Assembly (NCBI GenBank): GCA_037127255.1
Contig: JBANSL010000007.1
Coordinates: forward strand, 64,093,038 to 64,157,037
Origin: Persicaria tinctoria
Lineage: Eukaryota > Streptophyta > Magnoliopsida > Caryophyllales > Polygonaceae
Length of the DNA stretch: 64,000 nt
Direction of reading: 5' to 3'
Shown here: piece after piece, positions 10,041-21,803 of the stretch
Layout: every line of letters starts with the position of its first letter
Numbering within the stretch: the stretch's first letter is position 1
The notes under the pieces: model-generated
The model's database searches: none
The model's input: only the letters and a program-made list of their open reading frames with translations
Told to the model about the DNA's origin: nothing
Translations under genes and position numbers: made by a program

Positions 10041-13000
10041 TGAGGTTGTGCAATTCGGGTACAAAAGGGTCGAGTGTATGTTTTGGAAAACTGCCCATGA
10101 ATTTCAAGGGTTTTGAACGTGTTTTAAAGGGGGAAAATGAATTTAAGATGTCTAACCTAAATTGGACTAAGTAATGAACCCGACTTGTAATAAAAGAGAA
10201 AAACCGACTAAACGGGGACACGAGTGGGTAGTAAAGGCGCTACACCACCCCTATTGGGTGTAGTTGGGAACGGTAGGCAAAATACTAGCTTGCTCTTTAC
10301 AGATGGGTTGGGAAACTCCAAGGAGATCATTATGCGTTTTATTAACTGATTATGTGCCGAATGCTTGCTATGCTAGAGATTTGATTTGGATGCCCTAACT
10401 ATGAAATGTGTATTGACTTACCTGTGCTAACGGGATAGCGGGAGTACCTTTATTTCTATATGGTCAAGTCTAGCTTGTGTGAAACAACCCCTTCAACTAT
10501 GTTCTATCGAGTCTTCCTCCCAGATGTCAGTGTCTTCCACGGGGAAATTGGGTCGGTAAACACATTGTGTCGGAAACATGTATGGATGTGAAGGTGGTTT
10601 GAGTGAGTATTGGAAGATAGTTCTTGATGTCATTTTGAGTCTAGCGTAAGGTGTTACTGAGGCTGTCTTTCTTGATTTTTATGACGATCAACCAGTGTTT
10701 TCTTGCCACAAGGAGTTGTACTAGAGTCACACAGGAAAGAGGAGTGATGAGTCGGTTGGGAAAAGTCAGTGGATGCCCATAGGGATCTCTGTCCGGTTGT
10801 AATGGTGACTCTCTCTGATTGCATGACATGATTTTATAATCTCTCGCATGTACCTTGCCAATGATCATTAGTAAGAAGCTCCTCATGTTATGCCTTGCCT
10901 TCTGTCATGGTTGTATGGCTTAAGCTCTTGTTGTGGTTAGTTACCCTCGTAAAGTATCATGTTGTGTCCTTCCTTATATCATGACTATTTGTTGTTATAG
11001 CATGTTTACTTGGCTTACTGATCGTATGGTTGATAGGAAGCATGAAACATATGATACGAACTTGCATGATCGTTATTTCCTCCTGGATTAGGTTTATGGT
11101 AGTGTGATCAAACCCTCTCTGTATGAATGCTTGTACATGATCGCCTTAGCATGATGGATGATGACGTATCAATGCTTATCACTCCTTTGTGACGAGAATA
11201 TGTAGCATGCCCCTCTATTTTGTATTCGTTAAATTGATCATTATTGATGATCTTGCAAGTTAATATTGTTGTATGATTACGTGCTTTGGATGGAGAGTAT
11301 GTGGTATAATTGAGTCTTGATGAATGCATGCTTTATCATGTTATGTGTTGATTTGAGCTCATGTTCCCGTATTCTAGCTATATTGTCCCATTACTAGGTT
11401 CGTATTATACACCGCTGCACTTGCCCCCATGCTTTTATATCGTCGGAATATGAGTGATTGATTTCTTGCGTATCGTTGTAATTATCAATTAAATGTTTAT
11501 ATGTCTAGCATGTTATGTTGAGATATTAGTGTCGTGTAGGACCCTTGGTTGTGACTGGTGTGAGCTTATATCTTGCCTACAGTATTGCTAATTCTCTCCC
11601 GGGCTAGGTCCTTGATAGTGTGATTCTTCCCTCTTCTTAAAGTGTTTTACTCCTCCTGATTAGACTGATGCTGAATTCGATGATCGACTTGCTTTTCGTG
11701 ATGGTAAATCCTAGCATGCTTACATGTTATCGCTCGGTGGTATTTCCCTATTACCCTATGATATTCTCTCGTGCTTGCATAAACGTATGACTGGACACCT
11801 CGCATGATCACACACCACGCTATATCATGATTTCGCATACACATGATGCATGAATGTTAGAATGGATTTAGTCGAGTTACCTTGATTGTGTTAATGTTTG
11901 ATAAGTGCTAGTAGTGTCTGGTAGGGCTTATGATTTCCTATATAACTAACTAAAAGGATCACTTGTTGTACTTGTTCTATGATGTGATGACTATTGCACT
12001 ATATATGTGCTCTATGATGGTTCGCTCTTAACATGATTATAATATGTCGCCAATGATGCCCTTCTTGTTATTTTAATGATGCCTCATCTTTCGTGAATAT
12101 TATGTTGAGCTCCTCTTAATGGCTCTTGACTATGCTTATATCACATCATGTATCGCTAGTGTCGTGTGGGACCCATGATTTCTAAATGTATCTTGTCATA
12201 TGATTACGTGCCATGATTGACCTATTATATGATCATTGTGTTAGATGAGATAGTTACTATATTGCTCTTATATGTTCTCGTATGATGCATACACCAAGCA
12301 CGTGCATTGTTCATATATGTGATAATTGTGGTGCCCATTAAATCCCGCATATCTCGCTTAAGTTGTTAGGCATATCTGCTTTTATGGGATAATAGACTAC
12401 TATCTTGTCTCGCATGCACCCGTGTAGCACTCGAATATGTCTTTTAGGAATGAATATGTATGACGTGCTCCTTGAGATAGGTACATGTTAGTGTGGATTA
12501 ATATGATTGATATGCCCCATGATGAATTTGTGTCTGTTTGTCACAATTGAAACCTAATGGACCTCCATAAGGGCGTTGTTGCTATTCTCGGGTCAGAGTC
12601 TTGCCTCTAGTATTGTCGTCTTTAGTTGTGGTACGTGTTTGTCCCCAAAGGGAATTTGGGTTGTCTTATCTTGTCACTCCCCTATCTCCGCTAACTTGAA
12701 CTCTTACGCGATACATTGAACGAGCGACCGCACAGGAAAGAGAAAGGAAGTTGGATAGCGATAGAGCAATGTGGCGGAAACATGGGCCCATAACCCACAA
12801 GCCTCTAGATTGACGGTGTTAATGGGGCAGGTACGTTTGGAGGACTGTGGCTACCGAGTACGAAATGACTTGAAGGCAGGAGTGTCCTCCGTTCGAATTG
12901 CTAACCCTTCTGAATTTGTTGATGATATTACACTGAGCTGGAGATGAGAATTACATGTTGATGTGCTGACTTGGTGATGATTGTTGCCTGATTGTCTGTT

Positions 13001-15207
13001 GTCTATGATGATATGATTTGATGCTTTATAGTTCTAATGTGCCTTATGCCTTGATGTGTTGATACTCTGAGTTGCCAAGCATGATCTAAATTCCTTGCCT
13101 ATAAAATGTGAACTGCAATTGCTGAGAACCTGAATTGTTATCTGATAAGGTTATGATGAAACTTGCTAGATTGAATTGACTATGCTCGTATATGATGTTT
13201 TGCGATAACTGCTAAGCATGCCGGTACATTGGGACTTGTTGACATAGTTGCAATAGTTGTTGATGAACCCATGATGCTATAAATGCTAGTTGATATGATG
13301 TTGTCCTTATGTGTAATAATGTCCATGATTGCTTATTCTTTGAACTTGTGGGTGAGGGTTCCCTCGTGGAGTGGTTGATGAGTGGTAAAAGAATTCTAGG
13401 CGGTTAGGATGATCGATGGTATTACGAGGTAAGACGCGAGAGAGAGATCCATGTGGTTAGCAGGATATGATGCTTGTGATGTCTTGAGTAGTATATGCAG
13501 TGTGGGGAATGACTTTTGAGAGTATTTATGATATAGTATGCGAGGGTTCTCGGGTGTGAAGTTAGAGATAGGAGTTGGGTTCTTAGAGGTGAATGGTGTG
13601 TGAGAGTGCTTGATGGAATGAGGGGTGAGATTGGAGTATCGAAATGAATTGGGATTTCTTCAGGGGATTTTGTCGGAGTTAGTGTTATTGAGTCTAGAAG
13701 AGGAGTAGTCTTGGTTTGAGAGTGGAGATGGGCGAGTGGAGATTGTGTTTTATCTTGATTGGTATGATGTGAGGATTTTCTTGATTATGTAATTTATTTA
13801 TTTCTGCTGGGATAATGTTAGATAACGACCATGATAAAACCTGAGATGGAATAAAATTACTTGTTGAAACGCAATGTTAAAATCTAATTGGTAGTGACTA
13901 GTGTTATTATGATATATTGATGTTTTGCTATCCTGTTATGTTGTTTTAGAAGCATGATAGGATGTGTTGTGATATGATAATATATGAGATCATGATGTGT
14001 TATTATGTGGAAGCATGATGTCTTATTATGAAGTAGTAAGCATGGTATTATATTATATGGTCGGTAAGCATGATTATGAATATGTAAATGATGAATATGG
14101 CTTGAGGCATGAATATGATTGGTTTATATATGAAATAATGGTGTCTGATGGCTAAATGATCGTTATATGAGGTTGTGACGAGTTAAGGTGGTGTCTTTTA
14201 GGGCATATTGACATTTTGATGATTTATATATTGCTTGATCTTTCCTTTTTCTGAATCTTAATAGTATGACCTTGTTGTGTTGATATGTTAACGTGATGAA
14301 TCTGTTCTCCTTGTGTTGCGATATCGATACGCGATTGTGAGATTTGATGTGTACTGACGTACTAACCCCATAACACCTAACCCGTTGATTTCTGGACATG
14401 TCTGATTACGTGATGAGTGATGAACATTCGATTATGCACTTGTGATGCCTTTAGTATGATATAGACATACCTTATGACTCGTGGTATGTTGAGGCTTGTT
14501 GTTTCTTTGGTACTTGAGACTTGTTGGCATGTTTATGTTAATGTTAGACGGTTATGTGATGATTTGTGACTATGATATGATGTGGGACTTGCCATGTGTG
14601 AGATGACTTATGGTATTATGCTTAGATAAGAGTTGATGAGACTTTTTCGTTATGATATTTGTTGAGTTGTGAATGATGTTGCATGATCTGGAAACTAGGA
14701 AGAGAATATGGGATTAGCCCTTAGAGGTGGATGATTCCACCTCCGAGCTTCTGAAATTGATTGATTGTTATAGAAAGAAAATAACTGGTTTTTAAAGAAT
14801 AAACGCTATCGAGAGTTTCAACGATTTCGAGGCTAATCTTTTTCAATTGCGGAATTCCTTTTGAAACTTTTCAAACCCGGTTTTATATTATAACGACTCA
14901 CGAAGTGGATACAAGCATTTTATAGGGGCGCATATAGAATGCTTGCTAAGACCTAGTAGACACGTTATGATTGCTTTTCGAGTTATGATATAACCGAAAA
15001 GTCGGAGTAAGAATGTGATAAGGGCCCATATCGCATACTTGCTACGACCAATTGGGAATATTATGATCACGTCTAGGGTACTGTAGGGATCTCATACGGG
15101 CCCTATGGGATGCTTACAAAATCAATGGCATGATCCTTGGACTCACCAATTTAAAACTTCATCCCCATGTTTTAGAGTGATTTTAGTCTCGGGGACGAGA
15201 CTTGTTT
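10041..15207 (+). other. Coding-less internal region of LTR copy 1
   Basis: About 5.2 kb without an ORF longer than about 110 codons and without retroviral motifs. It is rich in short recurring words such as CATGAT and GTGTCGTGTAGGACCC (for example near 11530 and 12160). Near 14920-15120 there are three degenerate copies of a phrase around 'GGGCCCATATCGCATACTTG'. The same kind of internal sequence, inverted, occupies 39279-44754. Confidence 0.6.
14721..14735 (+). repeat. Internal duplicate of the polypurine tract
   Basis: TTAGAGGTGGATGAT here is identical to the sequence directly before the 3' LTR (15208-15222). It continues into TCCACCTC, giving a small GAGGTGG/CCACCTC hairpin. The same pair exists in copy 2 (39865-39879 and 39264-39278, inverted). 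Confidence 0.6.
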
Positions 15208-15221
15208 TTAGAGGTGGATGA
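15208..15221 (+). promoter_or_regulatory. Polypurine tract of LTR copy 1
   Basis: TTAGAGGTGGATGA lies immediately 5' of the 3' LTR start TGTAAAGG. Its position is that of the plus-strand primer. Confidence 0.6.
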
Positions 15222-17659
15222 TGTAAAGGCCGGGAAATTTTAGAATATTAAATTATTAAAATACTGATTTATAATCATTCCGATTTCTAAGATTCAGGAG
15301 AATTGAAATTTCCGTCCTCGGGCTATTGGTTTACTCTACATCATTCGAAACGAATTCCGGTATTATTTAGTTAAAAATTTAAAATATGTTATGCTCTGCT
15401 TTTATATACCGAAAATTTGAAAATAATATTCGGACTCCATTATTTCATTCGGATTTGAAAATCTTTTGAGTTGGGTCGGATAAGGTCGAGAGAACGGGTT
15501 TCGAGATTTTTATTCGGGTATTCAAATATCCCTTGGACCACTTCCAAACTTCATTTCTTTAATTTTTTCTTTTCCTCTCTCTCGTTCTCAGGCCATTGGA
15601 GATGCCCATTTCAGCTCACAACGTCAATTGTCCTCATCCCTCCATGCTCTCGGTCTCGGTGCACACCACACACACATTACCTGCTTTCTCTTCCCCCCCT
15701 GCAGACCTATTTGTCCTCTTCTTCCTTTTGTTCAAACATAACCCACATACAGCTCATATTGTTGTCTTCATTTCTCACACCCAGCTCTAACCAAACCCAC
15801 AAAACCCTCACCTTTGCTCTCTTTCTTTTCTTTCGTTCTTTCCGGCATTGAACAGAGATCTGTTTGTCTCTTGGGGAAGGCGGGTTCAAGCAAAACCGGG
15901 CTCATCTTTTTCTTTTCTTGTGAACCGGCCGGGTTGGGGTAAAATTTTTGGTTCACTTACTTCAAATATTGGGTGTGGGCTTGAATTGTGGGTTCGGGTC
16001 TCCTTTCTTCCGGGTTAAAAGTGTGGGCTGTTGGGCTTTTGTTTAAAGTTGATTATTGTTATTTGTTATTATTATAAATACGTTATACCATATGTATGAT
16101 TGTATTTTATTTGGTTAGATTTTGACTAGTATTATATTATGAGATTTGTGAGATATGTATATATATATATATACTTTCTGAAAAAATTTAATACATATTA
16201 TAAATTGTTTTTAAAATAGTATTGCTTGGATTATGTTATTATATGTTGTTTTAAAAATGTGACTTTAGAAATTGTGAAGTGATTTGTTGGTTGATTTATA
16301 AATATGGTTTGTGAAAATAGGATTATTTTGGTGATTTAATGTTGGAATTTATTTATAAATGATTTTGAAAATAAAAATGCCGGAATCGTTTTAATAGTAT
16401 AACTTTGGGAAATTGGTTAAGGATTTCAATGATTAATGTTGGAATCTGACCAAGTATGATTTGAGAAATTGTTTTAAAAATGAGTTATGTTAACTTGAGA
16501 TTTAAGAGTTTGGAAAACTTTGGAAAACGATTTTACTACCGATTGGTTTTGAGGATGTTGAGAACTTGGGTCTCGCGTGTATGAATGTTAGTCCGGTGGC
16601 TTATGGAAATGACTTGATGATAGGTGTGTATTGCTTTTGGATTGCTTTGGACTTGCAATTGGGCCCTTGCTTGCGTTATTTTGTTGTTCTACATCTTCAG
16701 GTAAGTTCCCTAGGGGGCTTACTCAGGTTGGACATTCATGCCTGTTGTTGCATTTTATGTTAGGTGTTGCATATGCATCAAAGCATGCCATGTAGTATCA
16801 TGCTTAGGTTGCACTAATTGATTGATCATCTGTTTACTTTATGCGTTTGAAACAGAACGGCCGTTATCTGTGATAGTCCTAGAGTCTTTGCTAGGGTCAT
16901 AGGGTAGCCCAGCCTCATCGGGTACCCTGAGTCAATCGAGTCATGAACTTCCTTATATTATGATATGCCTGGGGGCTTTATTGTGGAGCGGGTTAGGTAT
17001 GCGTGCCGCCCGATTATGATGGAATGCATTCACGAGCTGGCCAGTCTCCGCCCTATCGGAAGGGGGTGGAGGTAGGAGAGGGATATGCCACTTGACATTG
17101 TCTTGGGCCCTTTACAGTATTTCTGCACATTATGATGAACTAGGAGCATGCTAGTGTGTTTGAATTTCGTAGTGCATTAGAGTATCTTTATTAGGTATAG
17201 CACATACTATGTGGCCTCAGCGAGGACTGCCGGTCCCGCATGAGTGGCTCGATCTGATTCCTTTCCCCGTTCTTTTTTTAAAGGTATTCTCTGCGGATTT
17301 GAGTGCTCGATGTCTATATGACGGGGTTTCCTTTTGGCGAATCGAAGAATCTAGCTAATATCCTAATTTAGTAAAATGGTAATTACCCACTCATGATTTG
17401 GTTTTGACCGGCTTTGCCGTGACACTTGTATATTTACTTTGCTTCCGCTTTACTTCCATTTGAAATGGATTCTGCGACATAGTTGTAGGACAGGTTAAGG
17501 GTACCCAACGGCCCTTCGAGGTTTTAGGGTTTGAAATCCCTCTTTCTTCTAATCTTAAAATGAGTTTGAAACCTCGACCCGTACCTGGATTGCAAGATCC
17601 GAACAAGGGGTTTTATCCCTTGAAATGTAACCCGTAAATCATAATTCTGGGTCGTTACA
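15222..17659 (+). repeat. 3' LTR of copy 1
   Basis: 2438 bp, TGTAAAGGCC...GTCGTTACA, aligning along its length with 496-940 plus 7422-10024. It lacks the nested element. It also lacks about 606 bp that the 5' LTR carries between its CTCTCTTTCT (7571) and CGTTCTTTCC (8194). The join lies in a CTTT-rich run at about 15820-15835. Confidence 0.85.
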
Positions 17660-17664
17660 AGTGA

Positions 17665-18300
17665 TGCACTAAATCAAATTGATGCACTAAATTTCTATCA
17701 GTTTCAAGTTCTATAAACTGAATGAACCTGGGGATGTGCTGCTGAGGAAAGCCGAACACAACAGTTGAGCGATGAATGATGAGCCACGAGGAGTCGATGA
17801 GGGAGTAATGGGTACTGAGTTAGCCGGCGCAGAGGAATAGAGAAGGGACCAACCTGGTGCTGCTCCGATTGAGGGAGAAGCGTTGCTGCTGTCGCTACTC
17901 ATTCGCCGGCGCATGAACATGTAGCGACTGAGGGAGAAGCGGGCGAAGAGGGAGAAGCCTGAAGTGAAGGAGACGAGGAGCGACTGAGGGAGAAGCGAGC
18001 GAAGCCTGGAGTGAAGGAGGCAAGGAGCGACCTCCGATTGAGGGATCTAGGAAGAGAAGACAGAGAAGCGGGCGAAGCGGCTGAAGACTGAACTCTGAAA
18101 TGAAGCGCTTCATAAGAAATAAGAATGATAACCCTAGGGGCAATTGCGTAAATTTAGACATCGAGGTTTCGAGCTCGGCTCGGGCTCGGTTCGAGCCTAT
18201 ATCACTGTTCAAGCTCGGCTTGTTTGACCTATTTGAACGAGCTGAGCTCGAGCTTTTCCGAGCCGAGCCCGAGCCGAGCTCGAGCTGTTCGGCTCATGTA
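17665..18300. repeat. GAGCTCG-rich hAT-like DNA, right part
   Basis: 17665-18160 is spacer without a convincing gene; the antiparallel ORFs of 69 and 105 codons are low-complexity. From 18165 to 18300 the sequence is packed with GAGCTCGGCTCGGGCTCG-type words and ends in ATGTAACAACCCTATT. Read on the minus strand this resembles the start of plant hAT-like elements (AGGGTTGT...GAGCCGAAC). It pairs conceptually with 1-215. Confidence 0.4.
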
Positions 18301-20380
18301 ACAACCCTATTAGTGGGTGTTTTTTTATTTTAATAATATATTTAATTAAAAGAGGGAATAATCTCATCCATCCATTTTCTCTCCATCTATGGTTGTGATT
18401 TGTTAACACAAAACACATTAAGAGTTGTTTACACTAGACCTAACCACTCTCTCTACACACATACACATACATACATATATTGTCTTAGGGTGTAAAATTT
18501 GCTTAAGGTGTAAAATATCCTTAACTATATTGTTTTTTTGGGCAGATTACGGTAGCGCGTGGGTTGGGCTTGTTTTGTTGGGTCGCCCATTCTTCAGAAC
18601 ATACGGGTCTTGCAGCCATGGCGATGGACGACGACGTTGCCCTCTATCGCCCCCACCTTCGCTCGTAATCCCCCCTCACCCCTCGTCATCCTCCCATCGT
18701 CCCTCGTCATCGTCCCGTCGCCCCTCGTTGCTCCTCATCTACCCTCATCGCCCTCATATTTGACTCACCCTCGCTCGCCCAGCAAATCCTTAGCATGTGA
18801 ATTCCTAAGTTCGATTTTACTCTGCAAGATCTTCCTCTTTCACCAATTTTCTTTTCGCAGTTGCACATCTCTCTTTCTATTAATTTCTTCGTCGCTACTT
18901 CGTACCTAATTGTGCTTATTGTTGGCTCGAATCCGTTCTCTTCTCTTATCGGGTTATCGCTATTACTTTCTTTATAGTCTCCTATCGTTTTTCCTTCTTG
19001 AGCAAAGGTGAAATTGTTGCATGTTATTTTGTACAATTTGATGCTCTATAGATTAAGGTTTATTATACTCTAGTGGTTCAAGAAATGAGCAAAGAATACC
19101 CATTCTCTTTCTTATATACTGATGTTGCACTGTAGTTTTAACAGAAATATTATGTGGGGTGACAATAACTAGCTTTCTTATATTTTTGCTTGAAATTATC
19201 TATATATATATCAGCACCGTACCATCAATTAGATTTAGTTTGAATAAAATAAAAAATAATCTATAGGCTTCAAGAAAATACGAGAAGGTTTTCTGTCATG
19301 GAGCTTGTTTGAGGTTTTCTGTCATGGAGCAAGTCATTATGCAAGGTCACTAAAAATGTCATTTTGGTTTTTTGTGATGCTTAGGATTTGAGGCAGTTTA
19401 AAGGCACAACATTTACATATAGGTTGACTAATAACCCTCTTCTTGGTCGGCAGTCCCTTTACATTTAAGGACATATGAACCTACAATTACATATTCTACA
19501 CTGGTACACATTCTCATCTTCAATGCCTCGTGTGTTTCTTTTCTTTCAGTTTTTCTGATTTTTGGTGTTTATGTACTATTTCTGGCACATAATAAAGTGG
19601 TGTTGAGCATCAGTAAATAATACGAGTAGATTTATGTGTGAATTGTGATTCATTCGAATATGTTGCGTCTTTCAAAGAATTCAAACATCATTGATTCTAC
19701 AGAATATCGATTATTTATTCCCTTCAATGGTTTCATCATAGCTTGGATTATTGATTCTACGCAATAGTCCAATTCTTTATCCCCTTCAATGGTGGAGCTT
19801 GGATTATTGATGGTTTCACCAAAGCTTGATTTGCAAGTTTAAGCGAATTGATCTTTTGTTTGTTTTCTGTCCGTGTCTGTGATCTTACAGCTAGGGGCAA
19901 CAACCGAAGAAGGATCAGACTATTGCGTGATCACCCCTTCGGAGAAAATAAATGTGACTGACATAGACATATGCTAATGTTGTTTGTTGATGTTATTTGT
20001 TGGTTAAAGTCTAAAAATTAAGACTAATGACGTAACTAATAAACTTATTCCTCCTTGTATTTTGTTAAAGCGGGATTAGTTTAAAGGTTTGTTCTAATTT
20101 CTGAGAAATCACCGGTCCTGATCAGTCGGAGATCAATGGCCGTGATAAAAGTAGCAAGTAGGCAGAGATTAATGGTTATCATAATTGAAGACTCCCTTGT
20201 TTGATTGAACTTCGATCAAATGGAATTCACAAACGTCATCTTCGAATATTGTTTTGGAGTGTATTTTGAATATTCTTTGAGCTTACTTTGTTAAGGACGT
20301 GTTCGAATACTACCCAAAGAGTAGTTGTCATGCTGGTGCTAAATTTGTAATTTAATTCTGCATCACTTAAGTGACCAAGC
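18301..20380. other. Spacer with weak exon-like pieces
   Basis: No recognisable gene. Three segments look exon-like. 18617-18667 has an ATG in good context (GCCATGGCG) followed by 16 codons. The stretch after GATGCTTAG near 19385 is open. An AG-preceded 29-codon stretch ends TGCTAA near 19975. They do not join into a product I recognise. A short phrase around TTATTGATTCTAC is duplicated near 19690 and 19750. Confidence 0.3.
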
Positions 20381-20620
20381 AGTCAAAACGAGCACAAGCT
20401 CAAATAAAAAACGAGCTCAATCGAGTAAAACGAGTACAAATTTAACAAATTAAAAAAAAAAAAAAAAAGAGGACACGAGCTCAAATACAAGCTCGGCCTG
20501 ACCATATGCGAGCTCGAGCTTCCATCCTTGCCTGCAAACCAAATTCGAGGGACTTCTTAGGCTTGTTTTCAAATTGAGCTCGAGCTCGGTTCATTTAAAT
20601 ATGAGCTGAGCTTGATCACA
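20381..20620. repeat. Third GAGCTCG-type fragment
   Basis: ACGAGCTCAA, GAGCTCGAGCTTCC and TTGAGCTCGAGCTCGG words surround a 17-base A run (about 20453-20469). The composition resembles 18165-18300, but no ends or target duplication can be defined. Confidence 0.35.
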
Positions 20621-20671
20621 CTACTAAGATATATTTGTGCAATTGTATACTATAATTTGTGCACAATATAA

Positions 20672-21070
20672 TCTTAGTAATGCATTTTTCAATCTTAATT
20701 ATGCACTTTTTAATTTTAATTATGCACTTTAATTTGAAATTGTTGTACATAAAAAAAATCGATTTCAAACTCACATCTTTCCGCATAAACTATGCCAGAG
20801 TTGAACACAAACTCTCAAAAAGTAAAAGAGAAAAATTAAAACATCGACTCAAAAGCCTAATAAAAAGAGTCTTGATTTGAAAATTAACCTTAATTGTGCA
20901 CTTCATAATATTAATTTTGCACTTTATCATTTTATTTATGCATTTTACAATCTTAAATGTACACTTCATAATTTTATTCATGCACTTCATATTTTATTCT
21001 TGCACTTTAGCATTTTATTTATGCGCCTTATAACTTTAATTGTGCACTTCAAAATCTTATTTATGCACTT
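20672..21070. repeat. 21-bp minisatellite, block 1
   Basis: Degenerate 21-bp units of the type ATGCACTTCATAATTTTATTC run at 20672-20735 and 20896-21070. Between them (20757-20812) lies 'GATTTCAAACTCACATCTTTCCGCATA', which resembles the tRNA-like segment at 21734-21803. Open frames here are artefacts of a 21-bp unit that keeps frame. Confidence 0.7.
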
Positions 21071-21385
21071 AAGAACCCAACTGTGTAATATGAAAAATCT
21101 ATAATATGAAATTCTGTAATATGAAATTATATAATTTGAAATTATATAATCTCTAAATATGTAATCAGATTTGAACATATGAAATTATATAATATTTTAT
21201 ATTAATAAGCAACATCCCTTTAGGAGAAAGTAGGACACAATGTATATGGTTTTTACATAATTTGGGGAGATGGGGGCCTTTTAATAAAACAAATGAAAAC
21301 AAGCCCCATCAGCTGCATAATCTGACGGCAAAAAAGGCCCCCCTAGTAACGGGGAAAATCTTTTTTTTTCCTTGAAATCATATTC

Positions 21386-21700
21386 ATCCACTTCACATTA
21401 TTATTCATACACTTCATCATTTTATTTTTGTAATTAATCATTTTATTTATGCACTTTATAATCTTAACTGTGCACTTCATAATCTTATTCATGCACTTCA
21501 TATTATTATTTATATACTTCATCATTTTATTCTTGCACTTCATTATTTTATTTATGCATTTTATAATCTTAATTATACACTTCATAATCTTATTCATGCA
21601 CTTCATATTATTATTCATACACTTCATTATTTTATTCTTCAACTTTATCATCTTATTTATGCACTTTATTATCTTATCGATGCACTTTATAATATTATTC
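21386..21700. repeat. 21-bp minisatellite, block 2, with a five-unit higher-order period
   Basis: Fifteen consecutive 21-bp units start at 21386, 21407, 21428, 21449 and so on. Unit types recur every five units (105 bp). On the plus strand the array reads as repeated MHFIILF heptapeptides. On the minus strand it reads as MKCINKI-type heptapeptides. This follows from a unit length divisible by three; I do not call either as a gene. Confidence 0.8.
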
Positions 21701-21733
21701 ATGAACGGGAACAAAAAAAAAACAATCACAAAT

Positions 21734-21803
21734 AGCCTATACGGGATTTGAACCCACACATTTGTGCATAGCACATCGCTCTACCATTTTGAGCTTATAG
21801 GCT
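21734..21803 (-). pseudogene. tRNA-like sequence
   Basis: Read on the minus strand, AGCCTAT (start) pairs perfectly with ATAGGCT (end), followed by A at the discriminator position. A D-arm GCTC/GAGC with AAAATGGTA loop and a T-arm with TTCAAAT loop flanked by GGG/CCC are present, giving a good B box (GGTTCAAATCC). The anticodon-variable part is about three bases short. The anticodon stem has a mismatch, with ATG at the apparent anticodon position. A T run (rc of 21711-21720) lies just downstream, as in a Pol III terminator. This is a degenerate tRNA or a SINE-type tRNA head. Confidence 0.6.

Larger units (their letters stand above)
496..17659 (+). mobile_element. Large non-autonomous LTR retrotransposon (LARD-like), copy 1
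   Basis: The element starts TGTAAAGGCC and ends GGTCGTTACA. Flanking 5-mers are GGTGA (491-495) and AGTGA (17660-17664), a target duplication with one mismatch. Its 5' LTR (496-10024, interrupted), PBS, about 5.2 kb of internal DNA and 3' LTR (15222-17659) are all present. The internal region has no long ORF and no recognisable gag, protease, integrase or reverse transcriptase, so mobility would need enzymes in trans. The TGTAA...TTACA ends and initiator-Met PBS resemble chromovirus-type Gypsy elements, but without pol the lineage is inference. A second copy lies on the minus strand at 34214-47976. Confidence 0.85.

Noticed and set aside
10025..15221. Hidden gag-pol in the LARD internal region
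   Set aside because: I looked for zinc knuckle, DSG, integrase, YVDD/FIDD and RNase H motifs in the longest frames of both copies and found none.
21386..21700. CRISPR-like regular array
   Set aside because: Units are contiguous with no unique spacers, and the genome is a plant's. It is a minisatellite.
21343..21774. 143-codon minus ORF and 100-codon plus ORF over the 21-bp repeats
   Set aside because: A unit length divisible by three keeps both strands open; heptapeptide repeats without domains and no start or promoter context.
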